Shown here: positions 38,758-52,284 of the stretch, piece after piece
Layout: every line of letters starts with the position of its first letter
Position numbering within the stretch: the first letter of the stretch is position 1
Assembly: GCA_963691815.1 (NCBI GenBank)
Contig: OY829652.1
Span: forward strand, 15,099,027-15,163,026
Direction of reading: 5' to 3'
Length of the DNA stretch: 64,000 bases
Source: Echiichthys vipera
Taxonomy: Eukaryota > Chordata > Actinopteri > Perciformes > Trachinidae
Notes under the pieces: generated by a model
The model's database searches: none
Told to the model about the DNA's origin: nothing
What the model saw: the letters and a program-made list of their open reading frames with translations, nothing else
Position numbers and translations under genes: made by a program

Positions 38758-40299
38758 AAATAAACACAACACTAAGACTACCTCCTATCTGTAATTTTAA
38801 TTGTTAAATTGTTAAACTTGTTAAACATTATTCATAATGAAAGATCGCCTCCAGTCATGTATTAGGACATATATCAAATAGTCCTTCCTGAGAGATCGCG
38901 TTCACGAGAATGGGATATACGTACAGACAGACATACAGACAACCCGAAACATACCGCCTCCGGCCACAGCTGTCGCCGCCAAAGAGGCATAAAAACATAT
39001 TTTTGAGTGGATGGGGAGAAAATTCTGAAACCAAGTTTTGAGCCACTAACCAACAAAATAAGAAGTGAATGTTCCCAGATACTCGCATGCTGATTTGTAA
39101 TGACATGAAGAGCTTAATACAATGAACATGCATCTGCAAACTATAGAAATATTGAATGTATCACTAACTCACGATGAATGAGTGTGCAAGTGTGTGTAAG
39201 TATTTGTGTGTGTGAACGTGTGGTTGAAGGTGGATGATACGTGATCCCATTCTTTTTTACTCGCATCAGCAGCTTCCAGATGGGATGCTCTGCCCAAACC
39301 ATTAGGCCCAGAGTTAACCCTAATAGTTTGAATGGGACTTAAATACCTCCAGGTGGTCTTTGGCTAACAGTGTAGTTATGGCAGAGGCGAGAGAAAGCTG
39401 TCATGCAATATAGTATGCAACATCATTTCACACAGATGTTCTTCGTTTTTGCAAAACGAGCTCAATCATGCAACAAAACAACCCGCAAAAAACATTTCTA
39501 ATCACTTCAAAACGCCTTTCCTATACAACAAAAACTATCTGTCTGTAAGCAATCCACTCTTTGTTTCAAACTTTGTGCTGAATATCATCCACAGAAGGCA
39601 CAACAATTTAGGACAACTCTGAGACAAAGGGAAGGCATGGCCAGGAAAAAAAGATAACCTGTGCCAATTCACATCTTGCCATCGCTGTGGTCTTTGCCCT
39701 GCGAAGAATGTTGGAACTCTCCCGTGTCTGCTTGCTCCAAGCAACAATTGCTGTCTTTTCCATAGTTGTGCAAGAGTTTAACTGGAGCGCTATGATCACA
39801 TGAGAGAGGGAAAACTCAAGATGCCTGCTGTCACCCATCTAAAGCCTCCAGCTCTAGCTGAGGAACTGGAGATCATCAATAGGACTGCAAAATAGAAGGG
39901 TAGATGAGGACCTGCTTCAGGCTTATGTCAAAGAAACGTCTCATACAATAGCGTTTTCCTCTTCTATGTCTTTCATGGTGTTAACAATATACTTAACTGA
40001 CATAGATGTCTCCAAAAACAACCTCAAACATATTCTAGGTTTTTCTTATTGTCAACAAATCCAATAAGATCAAGTTGGTCCATCTCTAAATATGTTCTGT
40101 GACTTTCATTTAAAAAAAAAAAAAGCTAAACAATTTCCATAAATGGCTGGACACTAGTTTTCATCAAATGCTACTCAGTCAATCAGGAGTGATTTGTGCA
40201 TTTGTTGGAAACCATTTTCAGCTGCAGATTTGGCAGTTAGTAGCTTCGTGAGACCTCATGATCACTCGAGCTGTCCTTTACTCAGTCATCAGTCTTGTA

Positions 40300-41095
40300 G
40301 CGTGCTTTGGAGAAAATTTGGAGCCGCTTGCCAAGCAAACATCCAATCAGCGTTGGTTTTGAGGCGGGTTTAAGTGTGACGTAACAAGAAGCGACTGTTC
40401 AGTGTAAACAACATGGCGGCTTCCACGGATGAGCTATCGAGCAAGCCGCTCGCTAACATTTCTTTCTTCTAATCCTTCAGTTGGAATATGGACCGGGCAC
40501 CTGTAATTGTGCCTTTGATCCGTAAATTCACATTACACAAACGGCAAATACCCTTTACTAACTTTCTGAGCTTTGCCTTGATGCTCTGTTAGTACGCCAT
40601 ACGCTTCATTGATCTGATTGGTTAATCTGGTCCGATAGACAGATGGTCTATCCAATCAGAAAACAAGAGTTCCCAGATGGATATGCTGAGCAAACGTGAA
40701 TCAATCCACAATCCACCTGGCGGAGTCAGGTTAGGTAGTTAGAGCATCAAGGACAGAAGTTCCTGAATCTCGTCGTCTCTCCACTAAGACAATTTTTTGT
40801 TGCCGTCTTTGTGTAAATCACCCCTCTTCTTCACTGCCGGAGGTTTGTTTTTCTCCGCTGTTGCCTGAAGCATGATATAGACGTCATCATCATGCCCCTC
40901 ACTCTGTGGGTGAATACCCCGGAGAATGAGTGGCTGTATTCACACATGAGCCCACTCAGAGATTACCTGGTCTTTGTACACCATTTGATGCCTGGTCTGA
41001 ATGGATTGGACACTTGTGTCCTCACGTACATCCCCACCCGGTAATTTCCAGATAATATCAGGCTTGCAGTGTAATTATGAAAGGGGCTCCTGTCT
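40300..41095. repeat. Large composite dispersed repeat, about 0.8 kb
   Basis: CAATCAGCGTTGGTTTTGAG, GGCGGGTTTAAGTGTGACG, AACATGGCGGCTTCCACGGA, CTATCCAATCAGAAAACAAG, CCACCTGGCGGAGTCAGGTT and CCGGTAATTTCCAGATAA occur in one order in many fish genomes. It looks like a non-autonomous transposon with a unique-looking GC-richer body. No coding frame is recognised. Confidence 0.55.
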
Positions 41096-44000
41096 ACTGG
41101 AAAACTACATTCCCATACAACAATACTGCCTCCTCTAATATGTTTCTAGGGAACTATACATTCCAGCGTCCAGCTTTTAAACACATGGTTAACGTTGTGA
41201 ATAAATAAATAAATAGAAATAGAAATAAAATTTAAACAAAAGTACTTGGTTAGGTTTAGCGTGTTTATTTTAGTGTTAGTGTTAAGGTTTTTACATAATT
41301 TAATTTACGTAAATACCCCACCGTAAGTGGACTGGGATAGGTCAAAGACAATCATAGTCGGAGACCCAATACGTTTTCCTCAAAAGGTAGTTGAGAATGC
41401 AGTTTTGTTGTACAGGAACATAATTTTTAAGAGACAGGGCTGCAGCTGGTACAACAGTGTGGAGCATTGATGTGTTTTTGGGCAACTATGGAGGTTTTTG
41501 GGTGAGGAATGAGCCATATTGGGTTATAGCAAAAGAGGCAATATTTGTTCAGACAAATTTAGTGTCTATACATAGATAGAATATAACCAGACTTATGCTG
41601 AAATAGCTGATGATAACAAGTGATATATAAATACACCGAGCACATAAAAAGGCTTAGGCCTCATGACCCCGGTGAGACCACCTAACTGATATAATCAGAG
41701 ACCCAAACCACAAAATGTGCCGCCAGTTAAGGGGACATTACCAATGCCTCTGCACTCTCCTTCTGTCAAAAATGTTGGTAGATGAGTTAAATAAACACTC
41801 ACAGAGAGGAAGAAGAGCAGCCCACTGTGCGCTGAACAGCACTCATTAAATCTAATGGGTCACGCTGCTCCAGCCAGGCTCCACTGACACCCTTAATAGA
41901 GGCCTGCATGGTTAAGGGACCATGAAGACCATTAGAGCACTTCAAAGTTCACCCCACTACATTAGGGCCCTGCTGATATGGCAAAGAGGGAACAGATCCA
42001 ATACCTCATTCACAACTTTATTCTTCCACTGGTTGGCCTGTCAGTCAGCGTGCTCCATAAACAAGTGGATGCTTGAGCTGCTCATTAAGGGCCATCGTTA
42101 GCAAGACCAAGGCTGTAAACCAGTGCTTATATCAGCTTTCAGCAAAATTCTTATAGGTCATATTTAAGAGCCGACACTTTACACCCTTAAATGATCCCTT
42201 TGGTTTGAAAATAGAGCTGGTGCTTGCACTGTAAATCAAATTTCTCCACTTACAGTTGGACCAGTGAAGAGACTCCTCTGGACTGGAGAGGACTGGAGAA
42301 AAGGAAAATGACAAGCCAGCTGACCAGTAAAAAAAAAACCCAAAAAAACAATCTCCTAACAGACTCAGACATGTAAATTCACTGGCCAAGTTTGCCACTA
42401 TGAAACAAAAGTCTGCCTCACTCAAATAACTTCAAGTGACATGTTCTCGTAAATCAAAGAAGTCAGCAGAAGCTTGATATATTGATGCTGTCCTCAGGGA
42501 CATAAAAGGCAGAGCAGTCTCCTGCTGCAGCCATAAGTCAGCACTACAGCCCCTCAGCCCTCAGCTTTGTGGAGAGGAGCAGGCGGGTGAAGAGGAAGGA
42601 ACACCACATACATCACTTTGTCCAGTAAAACGTCCCTTATTACAAGCTGAGAATGCCAGTAAACAGCTCACATTTAGCTAAGCTTTCGACACGCATAAGA
42701 AACACATCCTTAACAGCGTGAATCAAGATTTGCCAACCCAGTAAAGACGTAAAACAGAAAAACAGCATGAGTGACAGAAAGGGGGGTACTGTCTGAGCTG
42801 GCTGGCTCAAAATGAGTTGTACTTGCATGTCACCATGTCTGTGCATCACAGGGTCTGACAGGTCATTGTGTCTGCAGTAGGATGTAAGTGTAGGAGGAGG
42901 ACTTGGCTCAGAGGTGAGATGGGAGTGGAGGTTTACTAAAAGAGATGCATGGATACCTTACTTCCCTGAGCTCCTTCTAATGGGGTCTCTGGCTCTGTGC
43001 CAGCCTGTCCTATCAACTTATCAACAACTCAGCTTTATCAACGAGATCAGTTTCATTTCTTTTGATGGAGCACATCTGTAGTGTTGTAAAATTGTTGTAA
43101 ATTTGCAAATACAGTGGTCATACCTGATCAAAATGAATTATATTAAAGTAATGGTAAAAATTCAGTGTCAGGTTGTATAAACTACCTTAAGTTTCAAACT
43201 GAAGTTTGTTGCTTGTGCAAAATATTTCCCTAAGCTCATTTAGGAGAATTGCACAAAGGCATGTGCACTTCAGCTACCATGGTTACAATTCACTCAAGTT
43301 ACTTGATAGCATGTTTGGGTTAGCTAGGGTTGGGCGATTGGACAAATATATCGGTGATTGGCTGTAGGAATTTTGTCATTTTATTTAGTGAATTGAATGG
43401 TCTGCCTCCGAAGAATGTGTGAGAGGAGGCGGGGGGGAACTAGCATGTAGAGCAAGCATATTTTCCATATATTTGGTGAATTAAGGATTTATTTTGACCA
43501 AACCAGAGTTGCTGATTGTTGGAGCAGTGGAATGACTAACCAAGACGGGTTTGGTGAGTTTTTATTTATTTCTGTCTAGTTTGAATGAAGGGTGTTTTAC
43601 GATGAGTTAACAAGGCAATTAAACAACTTGGAGTTCAGTGAAAGAGAAATCTCCCACAGCTGACTGGAAAGTCCCACACAGAAAAAAGCTTAACACAATC
43701 AACACGTGCAGGACTTGCAGCAGGGCATGGTTCCGCCTAGTTTGGTGTTCAAGGTCCGGTTCAAGTTATGTAGAGATTCTGAAGATGGACTGATGGTCAA
43801 ATTTATACTCAAACCATCTCCTCCTCTTCTTAAATCACCAGCCATTGCCTTATGTTCCACAAAACATTACACTTCCTGGTATATGTCCCTTAAAAAATCC
43901 GAGGAAGTTACCAAGGACCTTCAAGCAAAACATCGGGGAATACTTAAGTAGCTAAGTGCTAACAGTAAAAATCAAAAAGTTTGCTCTTACAAAATCCTTA

Positions 44001-46889
44001 AGGTGATTTTCTGCAATTATTTTTTTCTAAGATAAAAATTTAAGGACAACCTTAGCCTTGTTTGAACTAAAGTAGGTATCCATGGTAACAAATACATCAT
44101 ACCCACCTTACAGCATTCAGCAGTGCATGACATCTTTGGGTAGCCACTGTGTGAGTGTTGCTAAGACGTCTTATCTGTATTTTTTTCATATAGCAAGTAA
44201 CCCTAATGTTATCTTTTCTATCTGGGCTCAAGACTTATTTGTGTTACAACTGAGTCTACAACAAAGTTGACTACATGAAAACTGTCTGTGGTGCAAAACG
44301 TGGTTGGGAATCCTTGGTGTAAAATACAACCAACAAGTACTGCTGCAATTAGCGGGCACAGCGCAAGGGTAAAATCAAAACTCACAGTGAGCATTAAGTG
44401 AGTCTATGAGAACATCTTGTCATGTTTGAGAAGGTATTAGCTTGCTTTGTTAATCTGTGGTCAGTCTCCAGCTTCTCCACCATTTTCCCATCAATTGGCC
44501 ACCAAACAGAAAATACCCTGCCAGCTGCCTGACAGGCATCACTGTGGTCTGTAACCATGGAGACAGCCTCACGATGGCTCACATCATTCACCGACTCCCA
44601 CTAATAAAGCTCCAGTTTATTAGTGTGGAAATGTCTAGTGTGGCTTTCTGACATGCTAACATAAACAGAGAGGGAAAGGATTTAAAGTGGTAGTGAAACA
44701 TGGGTGGAGGTTTGGGCAGGCTGAGGTGAACGGCGTGAATCTAACCACTGGGTTAGAGGATTATATCAGCACTTGTGTATTATTGTAGAGCAGCAGCACT
44801 GTTATAAGTAACAGGCAAATATAAAAGTGCACATTTGCAGAAGCATTATGTATAAAGATGAGATTGGTTAAGTGTATAAAAGCAGTTTTCGTTTCGTATT
44901 TACAAGACGCATATGGTAGAACCTAAATAATACGACTGATAAAACATGCTTCAAATGTCAGCTGGCATGCTGTAGCAATGAAATGACTCACCCTGTTGAT
45001 TCATCTAGTATTTTCTCACTGCCTGTGTGCAGCCTTTTTAAATCTAATTCAACACACTGAAATTGGCAGGATTGTCTGTCCATTGGTTTCCTCCTAACAC
45101 TCATGGAGTTTGTTATCAGGCTGTGTTTCTAACCCCCTCAACCTCTTTGTTCCAGAGCAACATTTTGTCTCTCCTCTCTGCAATATGCTTCCAATTATGA
45201 ATCTTGCGAATATGGGGGCGGTGAAGCATCCTCGTGATTTATTGTGCGCTCAAGTCTATCCTTGTTCAGTGCATTTGCACAAGAAGCCCTCCTGCTGCAG
45301 AGCTCAAAGGTCAGACATACACAACAGTTGACCTCTCGCGGACTCAACAGGTCACCGTGGACCTGATTGACAGGCGGTGATGACGGCTCAACAGTGAAGG
45401 CCACAGGGTGAGAAAATCTGGCGTGCAATGAGGAGCTAAGCGCTGCATTAGCCTCCAGCTGTGAGGAAACTTTGTAACAGAAACACAGGGGAAACAGCAA
45501 AACAGAAAAAAACAAAGAGAGAACTAATGAGGAAAAATGAACTTGTACAGCCACTATCACTCGGCTGACGGCTAGCCGCAAAACATTTCTCTTCTTTGTA
45601 ACCATAGAACACTTTGTGGTCTGGGATAGCTTGGGCCATCTATATTTGTAGTCATCATCTAAATCCAAGTGCTGTGGACTGAAAACACATGCTTCACAAG
45701 TGAGTCACAAAAGAGATCTCTCAAGACAGAAGTGATGCTCGGCCTGAGAAAAGACCCATCCCTGCAGACTCATTTCCTAGCCTTTCCAGCTCACTTCCTG
45801 TTTCATGCTGGGTCATGGGCACCACACTGTGCGTCACAAAGACTGCCCTGTCGAGTCCGAGGCCACTGGTTCTTTGGGACTCAGTAGCTGTGGGACTATT
45901 CGGTTTAGCTATACAGTACCACAACAGCAAGGACGTTACCAAGGCCTTCAGTGTTTATTGGTTTACTGCATATTCTTTTTTTTATATTCTCACAGTTTCA
46001 CAATGGGTTTTGCGGTCACATCGCAGCAGATGTGACTCATCTGCCCCCAGTATGGTTTGTGTTGAACGGTCTTCAGGGGCTTCTCCAGGCCCTTCAACTC
46101 CCCACCGGACCTAACACCTTTCACACTGGATAAACACAACACAAAGGAGAAATGTAAGTTTTATGTTAGAGGGTGGGTTATTACTAGGAGGAAAAAGGAC
46201 TCTCTAATTCCTCTGAGAGTCTAACCACTCATAAATCATCAAGCAATGAAAGTTTCCTCTCCAAACAGGGGGCTAAAACAAACTGAACACAGAGCCCCTC
46301 AGCCCCACTACTCCCCCATCCCTTACACTCTTCTCCCTTTTCCTGGTAGGGATTTTTATGAGGAAAGAAGAGATGCAGTGGTGCAAGACTAGGATAGAGC
46401 AAAGAGATAACTACTACAACATCAATCCTCTGCAGTGACCCCAAACTACAAAAGAATCAAACATTATTTTAAGGGCTTTTACACAAGTTCCTCTAACAGC
46501 AGTAGGAAGACTACAAATCCTACCCCTGTAACTGGTAACATAATGACAACAGAGGATTGTTCTTGCATGTATAACGTTCAGTTTCTGTCCTTCTGCTAAG
46601 ATTTGTTTCTATAGTGGGGATCAGAAAGCTCGCAGATGGAAAATGCTGACACTATCAAAGACACTCTGAGATAAGTTATACCACAAACTGTCAGTTCATA
46701 TAAACAAATATTGGTAGTCTTCTGTAAAATGATAGCAGCCTTGATATACCAAATCCTCACAGTATGTCAACACACAGGTTGCCAAAGTTTGAAATTCAAC
46801 TGCTTTCAGTTTGATTTCACAGGTCTACAATTGATTGTCATCTGAGAGGCAGAAGCAATAACAGGTATTACAAAATAGCTGTTGCTGTA

Positions 46890-47352
46890 CACTGGAGATC
46901 AAAATTAGAGAACTAAGTATGAATACTTGATTTATTCCAAAATTCTGTTATTTGTTGTTGTTCATAATTTGATTGAATGTCGGCTGTGGCTATACCACTG
47001 CTGTACTAGCATGTTTTTTAAGGACCCACTTCAATAAAAACCTTTATTTCGTGAAAAAAGCAGTGACCAAAATTAGAGAACAGTAACAGTTCTGTCAGAA
47101 GGGGAGGTTAAAGCAATGTTTTCTTCAATCGGATTAAAAAATGATTAGGAAGTGTAGAGGCCCTTGCTTTGAATGACTTCAGCACATCTGTGCCCACAGG
47201 ACATCACTAGTTTCTCACACTGGTCTGGTTTGATCTTGGTCCATTCTTCGTTCAGTCTCTTCCACAGTTCAGTAACTGTAGTGGGTTTCTTAGCCATTAC
47301 TTTGACCCCAATGATTTTCCAGAGATTCTCTATGACGTTTAGATCTGGACTC
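46890..47352. repeat. Left inverted arm of the Tc1-type element
   Basis: The reverse complement of this arm matches 47621-48077 closely over its whole length, including transposase-derived text around 47181-47351. It starts CACTGGAGATC after TA. The arm holds an inverted copy of the transposase 3' end that retains the codons for LNEEWTK, which the right arm has lost through a small deletion. Confidence 0.88.
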
Positions 47353-47462
47353 TAGTTTAACTGACTGCATTGACACCTTAGGTTCAGTCTTTTCTCGGTC
47401 CAACGCCGAACATAATGTTTCAAATCGGACCCAAATAAATTGAACTTTAGCAATTTCATATC

Positions 47463-47765
47463 ATGGTTTGGGGTATATTTTCTGCAGCAGGAGTTGGGCG
47501 TCTTGTACAGCTACATGACAGGATCAATGCAAATGTTCGGCAACATGCAATACCTTAACTGCCATTGTCTTCCTATCAGCCTGCAATTTTCAATATTGAA
47601 ACAATGAAATGGCCAGCCCAGAGTCCAGATCTAAACACCATAGAGAATCTCTGTAAAATCCTTGGTGACAAAGTAATGGCTAAGAAACCCACTACAGTTA
47701 CTGAGCTGTGGAAGAGACTGAAGAAGAGTGGACCAAGATCAAACCAGAGCAGTGTGAGAAACTAG
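47463..47765 (+). pseudogene. Tc1-type transposase remnant (C-terminal part)
   Basis: In one frame: MVWGIFSAAGVG, an in-frame TAA near 47556, then MKWPAQSPDLNTIENL and KPTTVTELWKRL, closing with a stop at 47763-47765. WPAQSPDLNPIENLW is the signature of Tc1 transposases and contains the last acidic residue of the DD34E triad. The stretch with the second catalytic aspartate is missing between the two blocks, and the end is shifted by a small deletion. It is a dead fragment. Confidence 0.85.
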
Positions 47766-48077
47766 TGATGTCCTGTGGGCGCAGATGTGCTGAAGTCATT
47801 CAAAGCAAGGGCCTCTTCACTTCCTATTCATTTATGAATCATATAGCTCTAAGAAAAAAATAGCTTAAATCTTCTTTTCTGACACAATGGTTACTGTCCT
47901 CTAATTTTGTAAAAAAAAAAAGGTATTTGTTGAAGTGCCTTGGTTATTTAAAAAACATGATAGTGCAGCAGTGGTATAGCCACCGCGGATATTCTATCAA
48001 ATTCTGAACAATAGAAAAACAACAGTATTTTAGAATAAATCAAGTATTAATTATTTGTTCTCTAATTTTGATCTGTG
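47621..48077. repeat. Right inverted arm of the Tc1-type element
   Basis: Inverse partner of 46890-47352. It contains the transposase 3' coding end followed by the terminal inverted repeat, and ends AGATCTGTG-like sequence before TA. Its outermost end is 3 bp shorter than the left arm. Confidence 0.87.
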
Positions 48078-48297
48078 TATGAGTCTGCTATGATGCCACC
48101 AGGAAGGTTGCCCACTTCAGGCTTGTGTTAACACTACTTGTGTGTGATGTGACCAGATTGTGCTGGAGAGAGTACCACCCGGATCAGGAGCTGCTCATGC
48201 TGACCACCAGTAACACTTAGCAGCTGTTAAATACTCAGTACTCAGTAGATCCTGACCTGAACCAGTGCAGACACTTCAAATGTGAGGGAATATAAGT

Positions 48298-48320
48298 TGG
48301 TGGTGGTGGTGGTGGTGGTG
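48298..48320. repeat. (TGG)n microsatellite
   Basis: About seven TGG units ending in a G run. Confidence 0.9.
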
Positions 48321-48946
48321 GGGGTGCCCTGACACATTGACTGCTACTGGTGCTTACTTTCTGATCAGCAGGTCAAACACAAAATGTGCCTAAAATACCA
48401 AAGACACACTGTTTTAATTTGAGGGTCCGACCTTATAGTCATGTCAAATTTGCTTCAGTCAACACTCTAGAGTTTGTAGGATAAAAATCTGAGTCCTCTT
48501 GAGATCGGAGTTAATGTTTACAGAGTGAAAGGGCAGCATGGAACATAAAATGTATATATTTAGTGTTATGTTAAATTTCTCTGTGGAAAACAGCAACATT
48601 TCTAATTTAAACCTATGAAAATGAGGATGAATGTACTTTTTAGATACTACAAAAACACACATACAAATAACTTCCTACATATTCAATTATAACTAAATAC
48701 TTGCTGAAGTATATGTCACAAACAGTCTCTATACAAAAGGTCCATTCTTGTTGATGCACAGAAGAAAATAAACATTTACAAGCAGTTGATGGAGGAGGCG
48801 TAAGAATGCTACCGCCCTCATGTGGTGAATTAAAGGATTGTTGGCTACTGAACACAAAGATTCAAACAGGGCTGGATTCATCATCTAGCATTTCACATTT
48901 TATAGTTTAGACATCTGTGGTAAATACACTGTACAATACGCTCCAT

Positions 48947-48952
<6 letters not shown>

Positions 48953-48981
<29 letters not shown>
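48953..48981. repeat. (AT)14 microsatellite
   Basis: Perfect alternating AT of 29 bp. Confidence 0.93.
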
Positions 48982-48983
<2 letters not shown>

Positions 48984-50335
48984 TTTTTGAATTCATGATT
49001 CAGTTTGGTTACGATTCAGTTCACAGCTGGTTGCTGTTCTGTGTGACCATCAGTGCTTGCCCTCGGCGTATGGCACAGGAAACAGAGCTGCAAATGTCTT
49101 TTCTGAGGTGACTGTAACACGCTCCAGTATATGGTAATCAGGCAGAGGAACTAAAAGAAGTCAGCTGGCCGTTCGGTTCACCTTCAGCTTAGCGAGTATT
49201 CACACATTCCCTAAAGTGTGTTTCTTAATAAGCCTGTAAGCAAAATTGTAATCATATATCTTCAGTTGAGTAGAAGGCTTTAGTCAGTTTTTAGAAGTTT
49301 TATATTTGCTTTTATAGAACAACAAACATATAAATAGGATCCCATCACATTAACAATGTAATTGACATACAGTATAGACAAATTCAAACTGTATAATTCA
49401 TAGGTTGTGTTTAAGGAAGTACAGCAAAACAAAATCTGTATTTTTGTGTTGAATGCTCGCTCTGCTCTTTTTTTAATTTAAAAAGAGTCCAAATTCACCG
49501 AGAATGCAAAGCAAACCATTCCTATATACTGTAGAGGATAGCCGAGAATTAGATAGCATTTTGCCACTGTTGAACTTAAGATGTCTATCTGACTTACTAT
49601 TTGTTAGATCTATCTTAGCCAGACGCGTGTGTGTCGTTAAAACAACAACACCTACAGAGAGATGAGTGAAAACAAGCTTCAATGGAACAGTGCCAGGGAG
49701 GTGAGGAGAAACATGGCAAACAGCTCTGCCTGTAAGCAGCCAGGACAAATGATAGAGGGCAACCAGGAAACAGGGAATGAGTAACACCTGTTAAGCTCGA
49801 CTGGGGGACCTCAGTCCAGATATGTCCACCTTCCAGCTCTGCGTTGCCGGCCTAATAGCGCATTTATTACTGTTACATTCCAGATACTTTCCATCCAAAA
49901 CTGTAGGTCTGTGTCTTCCAACAGATGTGAACTGATGACGGTGCTCTTTACCAAAGGATGGATGCCGTACTAGAGATGGCTTATATCTTATATCCTGATG
50001 TAGGTCATTTCACATCTAGATAATGATATACAGGTATATTGCGTGTTTCCTGGTAATTCAAGAAATGAATATTCTATACGAAATAACCACATGGTCCACA
50101 CCAGTCCTGAGCTGTATTCACTATTGTAATTGAGCTCAGAGGTTGTGACTGGAAGGCTTCCAATTGAACCCAGTTTGTTAATCATATGTATGTAAATACA
50201 TGTAAAAACCAAACTGGTGTCAAGTAAAAACAAAACTGCAATCTTCAAATTATATTCCTTCAAACTGTTTTACATGAGATCATCTTTGAAATTTGAGTTA
50301 ATATGTGAATGTTATTATCAGTTAAGAAGACATAA

Positions 50336-50432
50336 TAGTGCATGACGATATCTCGATTTATGATTTCATCACAATAGGATTCCATTGAAAGATATTACAT
50401 TATCATATTGAATTATCATCCAGCCCTGTGCC
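50336..50432. repeat. Short MITE-like fragment
   Basis: ACGATATCTCGATTTATGAT at one end and ATTATCATCCAGCCCTG at the other recall the GGGCTGGACGATA termini of hAT-type miniature elements. Confidence 0.45.
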
Positions 50433-51405
50433 CTAATGTCCTACTCATCTTTCAGTCTGTACCCCTCAAAACGCCCTGTGGGTGTATTTATTTTTTTTAA
50501 ATATAGCTTTTAATAAAGATTCTACATATTCAACCTTTGATAAATGACCCTTTCATTTATCAAACCAAGGATCTATTGGCTTATTGACTTAAATGAGCTC
50601 TAAACACTATTTTGTTTCAGTTCATAGGCCAATCTGATAGGAACCCTGTGTTCATGGCTGGTTCAAGTTGCTGTGAGTTGATGCAGCATAGGTCAGTGCC
50701 GCCTCAATCTGTCAATGTTTACTAATCGGCCTACAGACCAGAATTCAAACGGTCATTTTTCATACTTTTTTTAGTCAAGATAAACAAGAAGCAATGGTTA
50801 TTCAATCAACCTTACTTTCTTTATGACTTCACGAGGTTTCACATAGTAAAGTGTGAAGTGTGAGTGATGAGACACACACACGGCCGCTGAACACGTAACA
50901 TTAACACAAACTAACCAAGATAAAGCAAAACAGAGCTACATGTACAGTGAACGTGTACTTACATCCATCAAGTGGCCAGAAACATGATCACCAGTGAACA
51001 TCTAAATGATTTTTTATGTTGCTCCGTGTCCACAGCATGTGGATATAAGCACGAACACGTTAAACCCAGTATATGATTAAACCTAGAAACGACTTGTAAC
51101 TTTGACGGTGACGGTGGCCTCCATCTTGTTTTGACGTTTTTCTGCCTCCTAGCGGCCAAACATCCATCAGCATTAATGGATTGTTTACCCCATGCCGGTT
51201 GCATATCAGTACGGTGGCCATGAAGTGCAAACCAAAAGGGCACCTACATCTGGCTAAGACTGCTCTGTGAGTTAAGCCAGAATTCGTTTTGCATTCTCAG
51301 CTGCATGTAAATAAATAGGATACTTAATTTAATGCAGATTTGCCATTTTGTTTCCAGACTATTGCTGAGCCAATTGTATTGCAGCAATCAGTCACACTCA
51401 CTGGC

Positions 51406-51442
<37 letters not shown>
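51406..51442. repeat. (AAT)12 microsatellite
   Basis: Twelve perfect AAT units. Confidence 0.95.
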
Positions 51443-52284
51443 GTTGTTACAGGCCACAGTGACCTTCTCCTCACTTATGACTGCTACATTATTTCAGTAG
51501 GCACAACTATCCCTGCTGTAGTGAAAGTTAGAGCTGGAGGACTAGCAGATATGTTTTTTTTTTAAATTTTCTAGTTCACAGCATCTTAATTTACACCACT
51601 AGTGCGATATTATATATATACAAGAACTAGACAGATTATTAGTCTACAACCAACAATCTGAGACGTCTATCAGAGGTCTGATTTATTTGTTGGAACTAAT
51701 GCAAGGGTGTCTTTTGTGAAACCACTCCCTGTTGGTTCACTCATCATGGATTTTTCTTGCAGGGAAAAAAAAAATCAATGCGCTAATGCATTCAAGGTGA
51801 AATTGAGTTCATTATCACAATAACACCGAGAGCCATGTGGACTTTTTATCATGCTTTGGCTCATCAATAAATGTAAAATAAACATCCATCTTTTGTGTTT
51901 TAATACTTCAAATGTCAAAAAATGTGCAGCAGAGATTGATTTGTCATTAAATGAGACAAATCACCCTTCACAAGGCTGCAGCAGAAAACTGTCTATTCTG
52001 ACAAATATCATAGTTTCGCAATTTAACTAGAACAACGGCCTAATTTATCACGCAACCTTAAAAACACCTTAAAGCAGTTTTTCAATAAATTTTGCAGACT
52101 TCAGTCTTTCTTATCAAATTAACTGTAGACCCTAATAAAAAATAAAAAATTCAGTTGTTCTGGTTGATCAGGCTGGAAAAATATGCTTACACGTATCCTG
52201 GCTGATGACCCTGCAGCTGACCCGTGAGCACCGGAGGAGGTGCGACCGGCAGCAATGCCACGCAGGTGATTCCATCTCCCTGTT

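Larger units (their letters stand above)
35396..46889. other. Intergenic region downstream of alx4
   Basis: The first part is probably alx4 3' UTR. Beyond it lie the dispersed repeats listed separately. The frames at 36125-36526 and 45195-45668 show no domain, and the latter is crossed by several frames on the other strand. No trace of CD82 or another gene was recognised. Repeat-free 41790-41990 (with CCCTTAATAGAGGCC) may be a conserved element. Confidence 0.55.
46890..48077 (+). mobile_element. Palindromic, non-autonomous Tc1/mariner-type transposon with IR/DR ends
   Basis: The element is flanked by TA on both sides (46888-46889 and 48078-48079), the Tc1 target duplication. Near-identical arms of about 460 bp lie in opposite orientation (46890-47352 and 47621-48077). 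Each arm carries two copies of a CAAAATTAGAG direct repeat about 160-168 bp apart: 46900 and 47068 on the left; 47898 and 48057 on the right in inverse. That is the IR/DR layout known from Sleeping Beauty-type Tc1 elements. Transposase-derived sequence is present but broken. The inverted arms reach into the coding end, so the copy is nearly a foldback structure and cannot encode a transposase itself. Confidence 0.88.

Noticed and set aside
45195..45668. 157-residue minus-strand open frame
   Set aside because: No recognisable domain; crossed by several open frames on the other strand; no supporting splice sites or conservation visible.
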